NCBI RefSeq assembly: GCF_000332155.1
Contig: NZ_KB235904.1
Coordinates: 958,946 to 1,022,945, forward strand
Source: Kamptonema formosum PCC 6407
GTDB taxonomy: Bacteria; Cyanobacteriota; Cyanobacteriia; Cyanobacteriales; Microcoleaceae
DNA: 64,000 nt
Reading direction: 5' to 3'
The notes under the pieces were generated by a model. The model was not told the origin of the DNA. It made no database searches and saw only the letters and a program-made list of their open reading frames with translations. Position numbers and translations under genes: made by a program. Shown here piece after piece: positions 1 through 9,192 of this stretch (positions are counted from its first letter, which is position 1; every line of letters begins with the position of its first letter).

Positions 1-61
1 GTTTTTTTCCCTCCCAGCGGGGTTGTCTGAGCCATCTGGATTATTAAGTAGGTGTACCTAA

Positions 62-910
62 TTAAGCGTAAAATAGTAATGCTAATGGTGGAAAAATTTT
101 AGTTTTCATCACAGCACCCCATTGAGCTTTTGCAGTAATTTTAATAGAAAGTAGCAGGTTTGGTTGCGGTTTTAATCTAGTCTTGAGAATTACATGACTC
201 TCACACTTCAACTTCAAAACTCTCTGCTCAACGACGGCAGGGGCAATGTCCTGCGGCTGTCCGATTCGACCCAGGGGGGTTTGCGCTTCAGTTTGTTTGC
301 GACCTTCGCTCTCAGCAATTCCCGCTGTCTGCGTACCTTCCGTTTCCACCATCCCAGGATTAATGGAATTGACGCGGATGTGGCGTGAACCGAGTTCTTT
401 GGCGAGAGACTTTGTGATGGCATCAACGGCCGCTTTGGTAGCGCTATAAACTGAGGCGTTCGGGGGCGCGAGAGTGCTGACAACTGAACTAATATTGATA
501 ATGCTGCCGCCCTCTGGCCCGAAGAGCTTTACCCCTTGTTGTGAGGTGAGGATCAATCCCAGCACATTGAGGTCAAATTGCTTGTAGAAGTGTTCTTCCG
601 TGATGCTTTCCAATGGGGAAAATTCATAAATACCAGCATTGTTGACCAAGATATCTAGCTTGCCGAATGCTTTTTGCGTTTCTGAAAAAAGATGTTCGAT
701 CTCTGCTTTTTTGGCAACATTTGCCTGGACTGCGATCGCCTTACCGCCATTGCTAACAATCTCATCAACCACGCGATCGGCCCCTTCTTTGCTGGATGAA
801 TAGTTAACGACAACTGCTGCACCTTCGGCTGCCAGATGTTTAGCGATCGCTGCACCAATACCTTTAGACGCACCTGTGACGACTGCGATTTTGCCTTCTA
901 GTTTTTTCAT
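62..910 (-). CDS. SDR-family oxidoreductase with a replaced C-terminus
   Basis: Short-chain dehydrogenase/reductase of the 3-oxoacyl-ACP reductase (FabG-like) type, expected to use NAD(P)H in the cytosol. The Rossmann motif TGASKGIG lies at about residues 12-19, NNAG at 90-93, the catalytic serine near 141, and YxxxK (Y155, K159). I start at the ATG ending at 910 because family homology begins at MKKLEGKIAVVTG; the reading frame is open 15 codons further upstream but that part is not SDR-like. The family sequence stops after GQPQDIAPAVV (about residue 227). The usual last 20-25 residues (FLASD...GG) are missing and about 55 unrelated residues follow. The 3' end was therefore probably lost by rearrangement, and activity is doubtful because the C-terminus packs at the oligomer interface in this family. 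It lies 44 bp downstream of the hydrolase gene and is probably cotranscribed with it. Confidence 0.8.
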   Translation of the reverse strand: MKKLEGKIAVVTGASKGIGAAIAKHLAAEGAAVVVNYSSSKEGADRVVDEIVSNGGKAIAVQANVAKKAEIEHLFSETQKAFGKLDILVNNAGIYEFSPLESITEEHFYKQFDLNVLGLILTSQQGVKLFGPEGGSIINISSVVSTLAPPNASVYSATKAAVDAITKSLAKELGSRHIRVNSINPGMVETEGTQTAGIAESEGRKQTEAQTPLGRIGQPQDIAPAVVEQRVLKLKCESHVILKTRLKPQPNLLLSIKITAKAQWGAVMKTKIFPPLALLFYA

Positions 911-954
911 GGTTATTAAGTGTTGTTCGTGAGTTCTCAGATCCGCGCATTGCA

Positions 955-1779
955 TCAGGACTTGAGGAATTCCAGCAGGTCGGCGTTGAGTTGGTCTTTA
1001 CTCGTGTCACCCAGACTATGCGACCCGCCCGGATATATCTTCAAAGTCGAATTCTTGACCAACTTCGCAGACAATAGGGCAGAAGCGCCAATCGGTACGA
1101 TCTGATCGTCATCGCCATGAATAATCAGCGTTGGCACGTCGAACTTCTTCAAATCCTCGGTGAAATCTGTTTCCGAAAACGCCTTAATGCAGTCATAAGC
1201 GTTCTTATGACCAGCCATCATGCCTTGCATCCACCAGGACTGGATCAGGCCTTGAGAGACTTTGGCACCGGGCCGATTGAAGCCGAAAAACGGGCCGCTA
1301 GCCACATCGAGGAAGAACTGCGATCGGTCAGCCAAAAACGCGGCCCGAAAACCGTCAAAGACCTCAATAGGCAGGCCACCCGGATTCGCCTCCGTCTTGA
1401 CCATGATCGGCGGTACTGCGCCCATGAGAACTGCTTTGGCAACCCGTGATGTTCCGTGTCGCCCGATAAACCGCGCTACTTCGCCACCGCCAGTAGAGTG
1501 TCCGATCGTCACCGCATCCTTAAGGTCGAGTGCCTCAAAGAGTTCCGCCAGATCGTCAGCGTAGGTGTCCATCTCATTGCCGTGCCAGGGTTGACTCGAT
1601 CGCCCATGACCCCGACGATCGTGAGCGATGCAGCGATAACCGTGCGAGGCGAGAAAAAACATCTGCGATTCCCAAGCATCGGCACTCAGCGGCCAGCCGT
1701 GACTGAAGACAACGGGTTGTCCTGTACCCCAGTCTTTGTAATAGATTTGTGTACCATCCTTAGTAGCGATCGTGCTCAT
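955..1779 (-). CDS. alpha/beta hydrolase, cofactor-free haloperoxidase/esterase type
   Basis: Protein of 274 residues of the alpha/beta-hydrolase fold, closest in pattern to non-haem chloroperoxidases and arylesterases. The oxyanion region is [12 protein letters not shown] (about 25-36), the nucleophile is S95 in GHSTGG, the acid is in HGDDDQIVP (D223-D225) and the histidine is H254 in GGSHSL, so the triad is complete. Length is normal for the family. The true substrate cannot be read from sequence; these enzymes are usually esterases or perhydrolases with incidental halogenation activity. It precedes the truncated SDR gene on the same strand by 44 bp, an arrangement compatible with a small detoxification operon. 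Confidence 0.85.
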   Translation of the reverse strand: MSTIATKDGTQIYYKDWGTGQPVVFSHGWPLSADAWESQMFFLASHGYRCIAHDRRGHGRSSQPWHGNEMDTYADDLAELFEALDLKDAVTIGHSTGGGEVARFIGRHGTSRVAKAVLMGAVPPIMVKTEANPGGLPIEVFDGFRAAFLADRSQFFLDVASGPFFGFNRPGAKVSQGLIQSWWMQGMMAGHKNAYDCIKAFSETDFTEDLKKFDVPTLIIHGDDDQIVPIGASALLSAKLVKNSTLKIYPGGSHSLGDTSKDQLNADLLEFLKS

Positions 1780-1877
1780 GGGGCTCCTATGTAAATTGTG
1801 CTAAAAGTTTCCCAGTCTGTATTTGATTGGGATAGTAAAGACGACTGCATCTGCGATCGAGACTGGATTCCTCCTTC

Positions 1878-4800
1878 CTAAAACGGTGACACTTTATCCC
1901 GTTTTTCCTCCTCTCGTAAATCAGTTTTTCCATCCAAACTCATGTTACCGTCTGGCGGATGTTGTGGCTGTTCGCGCTTCTTAAAGCGATCGCGAGCCGA
2001 GACAATCACCACATACAAAACCGGGACAATAAACAAACTCAAGAAAGTAGAAACAATCATCCCCCCTGCGACCGCATTCCCTAGCGATCGCCGACTTGCA
2101 GCCCCCGCACCTTCTGGGTTAACGAGGGGAGCAATACCTAAAATAAATGATAAAGAAGTCATCAAAATCGGTCGTAAACGCTCTTGAGCAGCTTCAACTG
2201 CTGCTTTAGCAACTGGATATCCCCGCTCCCGTAACTGGTTAGCAAACTCCACGATTAAGATCGCATTTTTACTTGCCAATCCAATCAACATCACCAAACC
2301 AATTTGGCAATAAACATCATTCGCTAAACCTCGCAACGACTGAGCTAAAAGAGCGCCTAAAATCGCCAACGGAACAGCAAGCAGAATAATGAAGGGATCG
2401 ACATAGTTCTCATACTGAGCCGCCAAAACTAAGAACACAAAAATCAGCCCCAGACCGAAAATAATCGGTGCTTGACCTCCCGACTCAATTTCTTCTAAAG
2501 AAGTCCCCGACCATTCATAACCAAAACCTGCGGGTAAAACTTGAGCTGCCACCTTTTCCATCGATTTGATAGCCTGTCCAGAACTCGCTCCCGGAGCCGG
2601 CCCGCCGTTAATTTCAATTGACCTAAATAAATTGTAGTGGTTTACAGTTTGCGCTCCTACCACCGGAGTTAGCTTCACCAAATTGCTCAAAGAAATCATT
2701 TCATTTTTTCCTGAGCGGACGTACAATTTGCCAATATCTTCAGGATTAGCACGGAACTGTTTATCGGCCTGCACATATACCCGATAATTGCGCTGCTGGA
2801 GATTAAAATCATTCACATACTGGGAACCCAAAGCCGTTTGTAAGGTACTGAAAACATCATCAATGGGAATATCTAAAGCCTTAGCTCGATTGCGGTCAAC
2901 TTCCACAATTAATTGAGGTGTATTCGCCGCAAATGTACTAAATACTGCTTGCAATCCCGGTGTTTGATTAGCCTGCTTTAAAATGCCACCCATGCTCTGA
3001 ACTAGAGCATCTAAACCGCTATTACCTTTGCGGTCTTGCAATTGGAATTGGAAGCCTCCAAATTGACCTAATCCTTGAATTGCCGGCGGATTTACAGGAA
3101 AAACTCTAGCTTCTGGAATAGCTAAAAACTTGCCGCGTAACTGGCCAATAATTGCTTGTACAGTTTGCTCTTCTCCTTGACGTTCTTTCCAGGCTTTAAG
3201 CGTAGTAAATATAATGCCTTGGTTAGAAGTGCTGCCGCTAAAACCAAAGCCACCTACTGAAAATGTCCCGACAACTTCAGGAAGTTTGAGGATTTCTTGT
3301 TCTACTTGATCCATTACTTTCTGAGTGTATTGCAGCGAAACACCTTGGGGCCCTTGAATAATTGTCATAAAATAGCCCTGGTCTTCTTCCGGGATAAACG
3401 CTGTTGGTACTGACAAATAAAGCCAAGCTGTTACTCCCAAAGAAGCTATGAATGCGAGGGCGACAATAGTTTTAATTCCTGTTAGAAATATTAAGGATTG
3501 CCGATATTGCCGCTGCATCCAATCGAGACCGCTATTAACACGACCAAAAAACCAACCCACAGGGCCGCTAAACTTCTGCCCTGGCCGCAGTAATATAGCT
3601 GCAAGGGAGGGCGTGAGAGTAATAGCAATAAATGTAGAAAGCAGTACAGAAAAGGCAATTGTCAGCGCAAATTGTTTATAGAGTGCTCCCGTTGTTCCGG
3701 GAAAAAATGCCACTGGCACGAACACTGCCATCAATACTAAAGAAGTTGCAATTACAGCGCTAAAAAGCTCGCGCATTGACTCGAAAGCCGCTTGGCGGGG
3801 ATTCATACCTTGGCGAATCAGACGATCTATATTTTCTACTACAATAATCGCGTCATCAACTACTAATCCCGTCGCCAATGTCAGACCAAACAGAGATAAG
3901 CTGTTAATCGTAAATCCGAAAACTTTGATAAAGGCAAATGTCCCAATCAAAGAAATTGGAATTGTGATGGTAGGAATAATAGTTGTGCGCCAGTCTTGCA
4001 AGAACACAAAAATCACTATCACCACTAGCAAGACTGCTTCAAATAATGTCTTGACTACTTCTGCCATCGACTCTTCTACGAATAAAGTCGTGTCTAGCGC
4101 TACTCTATGTATCAAACCGGGAGGGAAACCAACAGCGAGTCTTTCCATTTCTGCTTTGACTGCATGGGCAACATTCAAAGCATTACTTCCCGGCAGTTGG
4201 TAAATACCTAAACCTACTGCATCATTGCCGCGAAATCGCAGAAAAGAGTTGTAATTTTCTGCTCCAAGTTCTGCTCTTCCGACATCTTTTAATTTAACTA
4301 AGGTTCCATTTGCCTCAGTTTTTAAGACAATTTCTTCAAATTCTGCTGGATCTTTCAGACGACTTTCCGCACGCAAGTCAATTTGATACATTTGCCCCTG
4401 TGGAGCCGGTTCTTGACCAACTCTCCCAGCACCAACTTGTAAGTTTTGTTCGTTAAGTGACCGGGTTACATCTTGCATTGTCAAACCGCGCGCTGCTAAT
4501 TTATTGGGATCGATCCACAAGCGCATTGCATAGCGTCTTTCCCCAAAAATTCGCACCTCGCCAACGCCTTTTACTCTCTTTAAGGCATCAGCTAAATAGA
4601 GGTCAGCGTAGTTGCTTAAAAATATGGTGTCGTATTCTTTATTTTCTGTAAATAAGCCGATGGCTAATAGCAGACTGGTAGATTGTTTTGTAACTCTAAC
4701 TCCTGTGCGTTGTACGGCATCTGGTAGTTGTGGTTGAGCAACTGCCACTCGATTTTGAACATCGACGGCGGCGATGTCTTTGTTACGTGACGGGTCAAAG

Positions 4801-5081
4801 GTAGCTGTAATGGTGCTGGTACCATCGTTACTACTACTGGAAGTTAGATATTTGAGTCCTTCAACGCCGTTGATTTGCCTTTCTAGGATGTTAGTAACGG
4901 CGTTTTCGACAATTTCCGCACTTGCCCCACTATAGTTAGCATTGACGTTAATTTGGGTAGGGCTAATGTCGGGGAAGCGCTCGATAGGCAGGCTCGGAAT
5001 ACTAATTGCACCTACCAAAATGATAATTAAGGCGCAGACGCTAGCAAAGACCGGTCTTTTAATAAAGAAATCTGCAAACAT
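1878..5081 (-). CDS. RND multidrug efflux pump, HAE1 (AcrB/MexB) family
   Basis: Inner-membrane proton-driven drug exporter of 1067 residues, a full-length HAE1 pump. The N-terminus (FIKRPVFA) and first membrane helix are typical. The proton-relay aspartates sit at D409/D410 in GLVVDDAIIVVENI, and a lysine of the relay is visible in GLASKNAILIVEF near the C-terminal helices. Two large periplasmic loops are present. The last 35 or so residues form a charged tail (QPQHPPDGN to KDKVSPF) beyond the usual end. The adaptor gene lies directly upstream on the same strand, separated by about 220 bp of short repeats; no outer-membrane channel is encoded next to it, so it probably shares a TolC elsewhere. 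Substrate is unknown. The likely local regulator is the PadR gene at 7445-8044. Confidence 0.95.
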   Translation of the reverse strand: MFADFFIKRPVFASVCALIIILVGAISIPSLPIERFPDISPTQINVNANYSGASAEIVENAVTNILERQINGVEGLKYLTSSSSNDGTSTITATFDPSRNKDIAAVDVQNRVAVAQPQLPDAVQRTGVRVTKQSTSLLLAIGLFTENKEYDTIFLSNYADLYLADALKRVKGVGEVRIFGERRYAMRLWIDPNKLAARGLTMQDVTRSLNEQNLQVGAGRVGQEPAPQGQMYQIDLRAESRLKDPAEFEEIVLKTEANGTLVKLKDVGRAELGAENYNSFLRFRGNDAVGLGIYQLPGSNALNVAHAVKAEMERLAVGFPPGLIHRVALDTTLFVEESMAEVVKTLFEAVLLVVIVIFVFLQDWRTTIIPTITIPISLIGTFAFIKVFGFTINSLSLFGLTLATGLVVDDAIIVVENIDRLIRQGMNPRQAAFESMRELFSAVIATSLVLMAVFVPVAFFPGTTGALYKQFALTIAFSVLLSTFIAITLTPSLAAILLRPGQKFSGPVGWFFGRVNSGLDWMQRQYRQSLIFLTGIKTIVALAFIASLGVTAWLYLSVPTAFIPEEDQGYFMTIIQGPQGVSLQYTQKVMDQVEQEILKLPEVVGTFSVGGFGFSGSTSNQGIIFTTLKAWKERQGEEQTVQAIIGQLRGKFLAIPEARVFPVNPPAIQGLGQFGGFQFQLQDRKGNSGLDALVQSMGGILKQANQTPGLQAVFSTFAANTPQLIVEVDRNRAKALDIPIDDVFSTLQTALGSQYVNDFNLQQRNYRVYVQADKQFRANPEDIGKLYVRSGKNEMISLSNLVKLTPVVGAQTVNHYNLFRSIEINGGPAPGASSGQAIKSMEKVAAQVLPAGFGYEWSGTSLEEIESGGQAPIIFGLGLIFVFLVLAAQYENYVDPFIILLAVPLAILGALLAQSLRGLANDVYCQIGLVMLIGLASKNAILIVEFANQLRERGYPVAKAAVEAAQERLRPILMTSLSFILGIAPLVNPEGAGAASRRSLGNAVAGGMIVSTFLSLFIVPVLYVVIVSARDRFKKREQPQHPPDGNMSLDGKTDLREEEKRDKVSPF

Positions 5082-5089
5082 TATTTGGG

Positions 5090-5305
5090 TAATTGGTAAT
5101 TGGTAATTGCTAATTGCTAATTGCTAATGGCTAATTGCTAATTGCTAATGGCTAATGGCTAATTGCTAATGGAAGACAGGCTAATGGCTAATGGCTAATT
5201 ACCCATCTCCCCTATCTTCCCTATCTTCCCCATCTTCCCCATCTTCCCCATCTCCCCTCTCTTCCTCTTTCCCTAATCCCTAGCCCCTAGCCCCTAGTCC
5301 CTTCT
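5090..5305. repeat. heptad and short simple repeats between the two RND pump genes
   Basis: The adaptor-pump gap is almost entirely simple repeats: units of TAATTGC/TAATGGC with period 7, then CCCCATCTTC-type pyrimidine repeats, then CTAGCCCC with period 8. The same three repeat classes recur in several other gaps of this window. Heptanucleotide tandem repeats are known from filamentous cyanobacteria (STRR-type). Confidence 0.9.
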
Positions 5306-7069
5306 TCAATTTTTTCCTTCCCCTTCGCCTGCCTCTTGAGCCATAATCGGAGCGCCGTCAGTTAGGTTGAGGATACCTGCAACAACAATTTTTTCCCCAG
5401 GTTGTAGCCCTTCGATAACTTGGTAATTATTACCATCAATAGTTCCTAATTTCACTGGCTTTTGCCGCGCTATTAAAGGAGGCATTCCAGGTTTTTGTTG
5501 TTCGGGCTTTTGAGCGGCAAAGACAAAAGTTTGCCCGCCTAAGCGAGTGACTGCTGTTACTGGAACTAAAAGACCAGGATTCTGTTGCCAGATAACTTTG
5601 GCTTTCACGAATTGCTGATTGAGCAGTTCGCCGCTGGGGTTGGCAAAGGTGGCTTTAGCTAAAATTGTCTGGGAATTAGCGCTGACATTCGGGGAGATAA
5701 AACTGATTTGCCCTTTGGCGATCGCTTTGCCTTGAGCATCCAGCATTTCTACTGGCAACCCTAAGCGTAATTGAGGCATCCGTTCCAAAGGAATTGATAA
5801 CCGCAAGTCGAGCAATTGATTCTCAGTCACAGCGGTGAGTACGTCCCCTTTTTGCAAGTAATAGCCGACTTTCACGGGTACGTCGCCGATGACTCCCGCG
5901 AAGGGTGCGGTGAGCGCAGTTTCTTGCAGTTGTACCTCAAAACCACGCACTTGAGCGGCAGCCTCGGCAACTTGCGCTTCAGCTTGATCGAGTTGTTCTT
6001 GGCGAGTGCCGTTGGCTAACTCTGCTAATCTGCTCTTGGCTTGTGCGACTTCTGCTTCAGCTCTGGCGATTTCCTCTGGGCGCGAACCGTTTTGCAGTTG
6101 GCGCAAAGCTTCTCGCTGCTGCCGCAAGGCTCCTGTCCGCCGCTCGATCTCCGCTTGCCTGTTCTTTTGCCGCTGCTCAAAGCGCCTCTGGGCTTCTCGG
6201 AGGTTGGCTTTGGCGCTACGGTCTTTTTGGATGTATTCCTGAAGGGTGTTCGCTGACGCTGCACCTTCTTGCGCCAATGCTTGATATCTGACGAGTTGCT
6301 GGCTGGCTAGTTCTGCCTCGGCTTTGCTTGCCTCTATTTGTGCTCTGGCTTGGGCGATGTCTTCTAGGAGACTGCCGCTTTGAGCATCGGCGAGGTCGGC
6401 TTCGGCTTGGCTAACGCGGGCTTGACCTTGACCAACTTCTTCCGGGCGAGATCCCGATCGCAGTTGGGCGAGGTTGGCTTGGGCTTGAGCGACTTGGGCT
6501 TGAGCTTGGGCGATTTCTTCTGGTCTTGTGCCTGCTTGCAGTTCGGCTAAGCGCGATTGAGCGCGGATTAGGTTGGCTTGGGATTGTCTCAAGTCAGCTT
6601 GGGCGCTGTCGCTTTTGATGCGGGCGATCGCTTGTCCTTGTTCTACGAAGTCGCCGGATTTGACAAATATTTCTGTAACTAGCCCATCGATTTCTGGTTT
6701 GATTTCAACTGAGCGTTTTGCTTCTAAGCTGCTGACAAATTCAGAGCTATCTTGAACCGATCTCGTTTCCACCGATGCCAGTTTGACTGGTATGCCTTGA
6801 GGTTGGGTTGCTGCTGCTTGTTGTGGGCGAGCGTGACTGGATTGCCACCAGTGCCAGCCGCCGAAACCTGCGCCTAGTGCGATCGCGATCGTGGCGATTA
6901 GGGGCCAGCGCGATCGCGGTTTGCTAGGGCGGGGGCGATCGGCAATCGGGGGAAAATCTTCCGGTTGATAGCTATCTGTATCGGTTGGGTGAATTTCCGA
7001 TGTATCGGCTGTTGGAGACTGTTGATCTTCAGTATCAACGACGGATTCAGGGGATTTAGAATAAGTCAT
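5306..7069 (-). CDS. RND efflux periplasmic adaptor (membrane fusion protein) with extended coiled coil
   Basis: Adaptor (HlyD/AcrA family) of 587 residues linking the downstream RND pump to an outer-membrane channel. An acidic cytosolic tail (1-53) precedes one membrane segment (about 54-75, RWPLIATIAIALGAGF). A biotinyl-lipoyl half-motif follows (about 120-150), then a very long coiled coil, the second lipoyl half (TAPFAGVIGDVPVKVG), a beta-barrel and a membrane-proximal domain. The hairpin is built of degenerate units beginning with GTRPEEIAQAQAQ, GSRPEEVGQGQA, GSRPEEIARAEAE and GTRQEQLDQAEAQ, making it longer than the roughly 380-residue AcrA; this may fit a longer channel or a different span. 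It is upstream of and co-oriented with the pump gene. Confidence 0.93.
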   Translation of the reverse strand: MTYSKSPESVVDTEDQQSPTADTSEIHPTDTDSYQPEDFPPIADRPRPSKPRSRWPLIATIAIALGAGFGGWHWWQSSHARPQQAAATQPQGIPVKLASVETRSVQDSSEFVSSLEAKRSVEIKPEIDGLVTEIFVKSGDFVEQGQAIARIKSDSAQADLRQSQANLIRAQSRLAELQAGTRPEEIAQAQAQVAQAQANLAQLRSGSRPEEVGQGQARVSQAEADLADAQSGSLLEDIAQARAQIEASKAEAELASQQLVRYQALAQEGAASANTLQEYIQKDRSAKANLREAQRRFEQRQKNRQAEIERRTGALRQQREALRQLQNGSRPEEIARAEAEVAQAKSRLAELANGTRQEQLDQAEAQVAEAAAQVRGFEVQLQETALTAPFAGVIGDVPVKVGYYLQKGDVLTAVTENQLLDLRLSIPLERMPQLRLGLPVEMLDAQGKAIAKGQISFISPNVSANSQTILAKATFANPSGELLNQQFVKAKVIWQQNPGLLVPVTAVTRLGGQTFVFAAQKPEQQKPGMPPLIARQKPVKLGTIDGNNYQVIEGLQPGEKIVVAGILNLTDGAPIMAQEAGEGEGKN

Positions 7070-7444
7070 TTACAACACCAGTTAGGTTTTTTACATTGGA
7101 CTTACCCACTTTTGGCTGATTAAACCTCTGGGACAAGTCCTTTAACTCTTTAGTCCACGCGGGCGGACTTTATTCGTTTGCCAGCGATTTCCATCGCCTC
7201 ATGTTTTTGTATTGCAATCAGGTGTCATCTTTCGATCCCCCTAACCTCTCTTAAAAAGAGAGGATTTTTGAAACTCCTTGAAAAGGAGAAATCTGGAAAG
7301 CCCTTACCAACAGAATTGAGAATTTGTTTGGTTTTAGTCCCGAAACATCTAGCGGGGCTGTGGTTATGATTACTTGTAGGAAAGTTTTTTGTTATCTCTC
7401 AAAAGTTAGGATGTCTGGGGAAGATTACACATCCTTCTTCTGAC
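7070..7444. other. gap between adaptor and PadR genes, no gene seen
   Basis: About 375 bp without a convincing coding region. It holds a degenerate copy of the small hairpin family (AGTCCACGCGGGCGGACT at 7152-7169) that recurs at 22787 and 44314. An inverted repeat CTCACCCGATTGGGTGAG straddles the PadR stop codon, but no T-run follows it in the PadR direction. The promoter of the adaptor-pump unit should lie at the left end of this gap, but no clear -35/-10 pair is visible. Confidence 0.5.
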
Positions 7445-8044
7445 TCACCCGATTGGGTGAGTGCGAGCTTTTTCCTTTTTCCAAGACGGATTTAGAGCCG
7501 TTGGTGAGTCTCGCACTCCGACGCTCGCGCTTTGTTCTTTGGCTACTTGCTCGGTTAACCAGTCTATCTCTAACGCTAGCAATGACTTGCAGCGATCGCG
7601 AGAGGCGAATTGATAGTCGTCGGTTAGGGGATATTCGCTCTTGAGGCTGTCGATGTAGTCCTGTCGCAGGTAACAGACTCGTAAGCGGTGTTCCAACAAT
7701 TTCAGGCGTTCTGCGGGTTCTAAGTCGCCAAAAAAGAAGAATTTGATTTGGAACCGGGAACCGCTGTTAACCCAGCTTTCTTGAGGGTGTTCGAGCATTT
7801 TCTGCCGCCAGAGTTCGCGTCCAGAGGGAGTAATGCCGTAAATTTTTCGCGGACATCCAGCGTCTCCGGCTTCTTCGGCAATGGTCACAATCTGGCCTCG
7901 CTCTTCCAAACGCTTCAGGAGTGGGTAAATCGCTCCGTAGTTGACGCTGATGCAACTGCTCATAAACAACTCCAGTTGTTGCTTTAGCCGATAGCCATGC
8001 TGGGGCTGCCGCTGTAGCAGACCCAGGGCTGATAATTCAAGCAT
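7445..8044 (-). CDS. PadR-family transcriptional regulator
   Basis: Winged-helix repressor of 199 residues. The N-terminal PadR domain is clear (MLELSALGLLQRQPQHGYRL, then GAIYPLLKRLEERG at the recognition helix and wing, to about residue 75). The rest is an alpha-helical dimerisation region of the Vir/PadR C-terminal type (about 95-170). The last 25 residues are polar and not family-like. It sits directly upstream of, and on the same strand as, the RND adaptor and pump. PadR regulators commonly repress neighbouring efflux genes and respond to phenolics or drugs, so control of this pump is the natural inference. A perfect palindrome immediately upstream suggests autoregulation. Confidence 0.88.
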   Translation of the reverse strand: MLELSALGLLQRQPQHGYRLKQQLELFMSSCISVNYGAIYPLLKRLEERGQIVTIAEEAGDAGCPRKIYGITPSGRELWRQKMLEHPQESWVNSGSRFQIKFFFFGDLEPAERLKLLEHRLRVCYLRQDYIDSLKSEYPLTDDYQFASRDRCKSLLALEIDWLTEQVAKEQSASVGVRDSPTALNPSWKKEKARTHPIG

Positions 8045-8046
8045 TT

Positions 8047-8061
8047 ATATCAAGTTGATAT
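8047..8061. promoter_or_regulatory. candidate PadR operator
   Basis: ATATCAAGTTGATAT, a perfect 7-bp inverted repeat around one central G, begins 3 bp upstream of the PadR start codon. AT-rich palindromes at the start of padR-type genes are usual autoregulatory sites; the assignment is inferred from position and symmetry. Confidence 0.5.
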
Positions 8062-8149
8062 TATAGTCTGGATTATATACTAAGGAGTTGACAAGCGCAA
8101 GTATAGTAATTTGTTCTCAGTGGCAGCAGGCGAGGTGGTGGCGATCGCC

Positions 8150-8166
8150 CAATACGGTTCAGTTAA
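8150..8166 (+). repeat. solo copy of a 17-bp MITE/IS end
   Basis: CAATACGGTTCAGTTAA, identical to both ends of the element at 9090-9192. It lies about 40 bp upstream of the gene starting at 8209. Confidence 0.7.
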
Positions 8167-8208
8167 GGCTATGTAGTGCTTAAAACAATAAATACAGGAG
8201 GATTCATA

Positions 8209-8814
8209 GTGAGGGTGGAAACACAGAGGTTAGTGGTTAGGCAGTTTTACGAAAAAAACTATGTGAACTTATTTGAGACAATCTGCTTTGGGAGATGCGA
8301 GGGATTCGCTCCAACCTTTGAGAGAGTTGCAAGCGTTTGCTTAGGAAAGCTAAGTCCTTTGGAAGTAGAAATCGAGAGAATAAACCAGAATGTTCCTCGC
8401 TCTGTTTCTGATGCTTTCGCTCGCCACCTCTGGTATTCTCAATGGAATTTTGCCGATCTATTTCTAGTAAAAGTTTTTATTGATGAAGAAAGCTTTTTTT
8501 TCTTATTTCATATAGGAATCAGTGATGATGCTTGGGATAACGATACTAGCTTGGTTGAGGTTTTTGCCGAACAAGGTGAGTTTGTCGGTGCAACACATTT
8601 TAGCTACAACGAGTCCGTAAAGTGGATCGAGAAACAATTTACTCACGAAGACTGTAGAAACGGTAAAACAGGCGATCCTCCTCCTCCTTGGGCTGGAGAC
8701 GATCCTAATGGTGTGTACTATAATGAACCTCTATGGACGGAAGATATGCTGATACAAGAGGGTGCGGAGATTGAGGAGGAAGGGACAGTTGTTCGCTACG
8801 TTGGGTGTTGGTAA
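8209..8814 (+). CDS. hypothetical protein, accessory region
   Basis: I do not recognise this protein of about 202 residues. It is soluble, rich in aromatic and acidic residues, without signal peptide or membrane segment. Notable stretches are WYSQWNFADLFLVKVF, FLFHIGISDDAWD, and a Pro/Asp-rich segment (GDPPPPWAGDDPNG) near residue 160, ending in a Glu-rich tail. I choose the GTG at 8209 because AGGAGG stands at 8196-8201 with a 7-bp spacer; the frame is open from a GTG at 8176 but that start has no ribosome site. Codon use is less GC-biased than the neighbours. It is flanked by MITE-like repeats and a nuclease gene, so it may have been acquired; no function is proposed. Confidence 0.6.
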   Translation: MRVETQRLVVRQFYEKNYVNLFETICFGRCEGFAPTFERVASVCLGKLSPLEVEIERINQNVPRSVSDAFARHLWYSQWNFADLFLVKVFIDEESFFFLFHIGISDDAWDNDTSLVEVFAEQGEFVGATHFSYNESVKWIEKQFTHEDCRNGKTGDPPPPWAGDDPNGVYYNEPLWTEDMLIQEGAEIEEEGTVVRYVGCW

Positions 8815-9089
8815 ATTAACTCGGAAAATCTTGTGTTAATTGTATCCTTCAAGTTAATGCGATCGCCCGATCTTGTAGGTTGGGTTGAAGGATGAAACCC
8901 GACACTCATAACTGCTTCTCCACCTCAACTCTGTGCGATCGCCCAATCGAGTCATGTTTGGTTTCACATTCCCGGCTGATTCACAAGTAAGGACGTGACA
9001 AGCTTAATCCAACCTACAGCGAGGGGCGATCGCACTTGAAGATATAGGGAACAATTCAGCCTATTCTCCAGAAACCGCCTAATATACGG
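8815..9089. repeat. inverted-repeat element (TGTAGGTTGGGTT family) in a gene-free gap
   Basis: Between 8874 (TGTAGGTTGGGTTGAAG) and 9018 (CTTAATCCAACCTACA) lies a roughly 145-bp segment with imperfect inverted ends and HIP1 sites inside. It looks like a non-coding MITE-type repeat; nothing coding is visible from 8815 to 9156. Confidence 0.6.
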
Positions 9090-9192
9090 CAATACGGTTC
9101 AGTTAAGAACAATCTGACTTCTAAAAGATGCCTGTATTTCCCATAAAATTGTGAAATTAAATTCGTTGGAGAGCGTTAACTGAACCGTATTG
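9090..9192. mobile_element. MITE-like element with perfect 17-bp inverted ends
   Basis: CAATACGGTTCAGTTAA at 9090-9106 is matched by its exact reverse complement at 9176-9192, giving a 103-bp element with no coding capacity. A third solo copy is at 8150-8166. The right part overlaps the 3' end of the small gene at 9157-9402 and supplies its last codons and stop. The sequence resembles the terminal repeat of a transposon; the parent element is not in this window. Confidence 0.7.

Noticed and set aside
7443-7460. Terminator hairpin at the end of the PadR gene
   Set aside because: The inverted repeat straddles the stop codon and lacks a T-run in the PadR direction.
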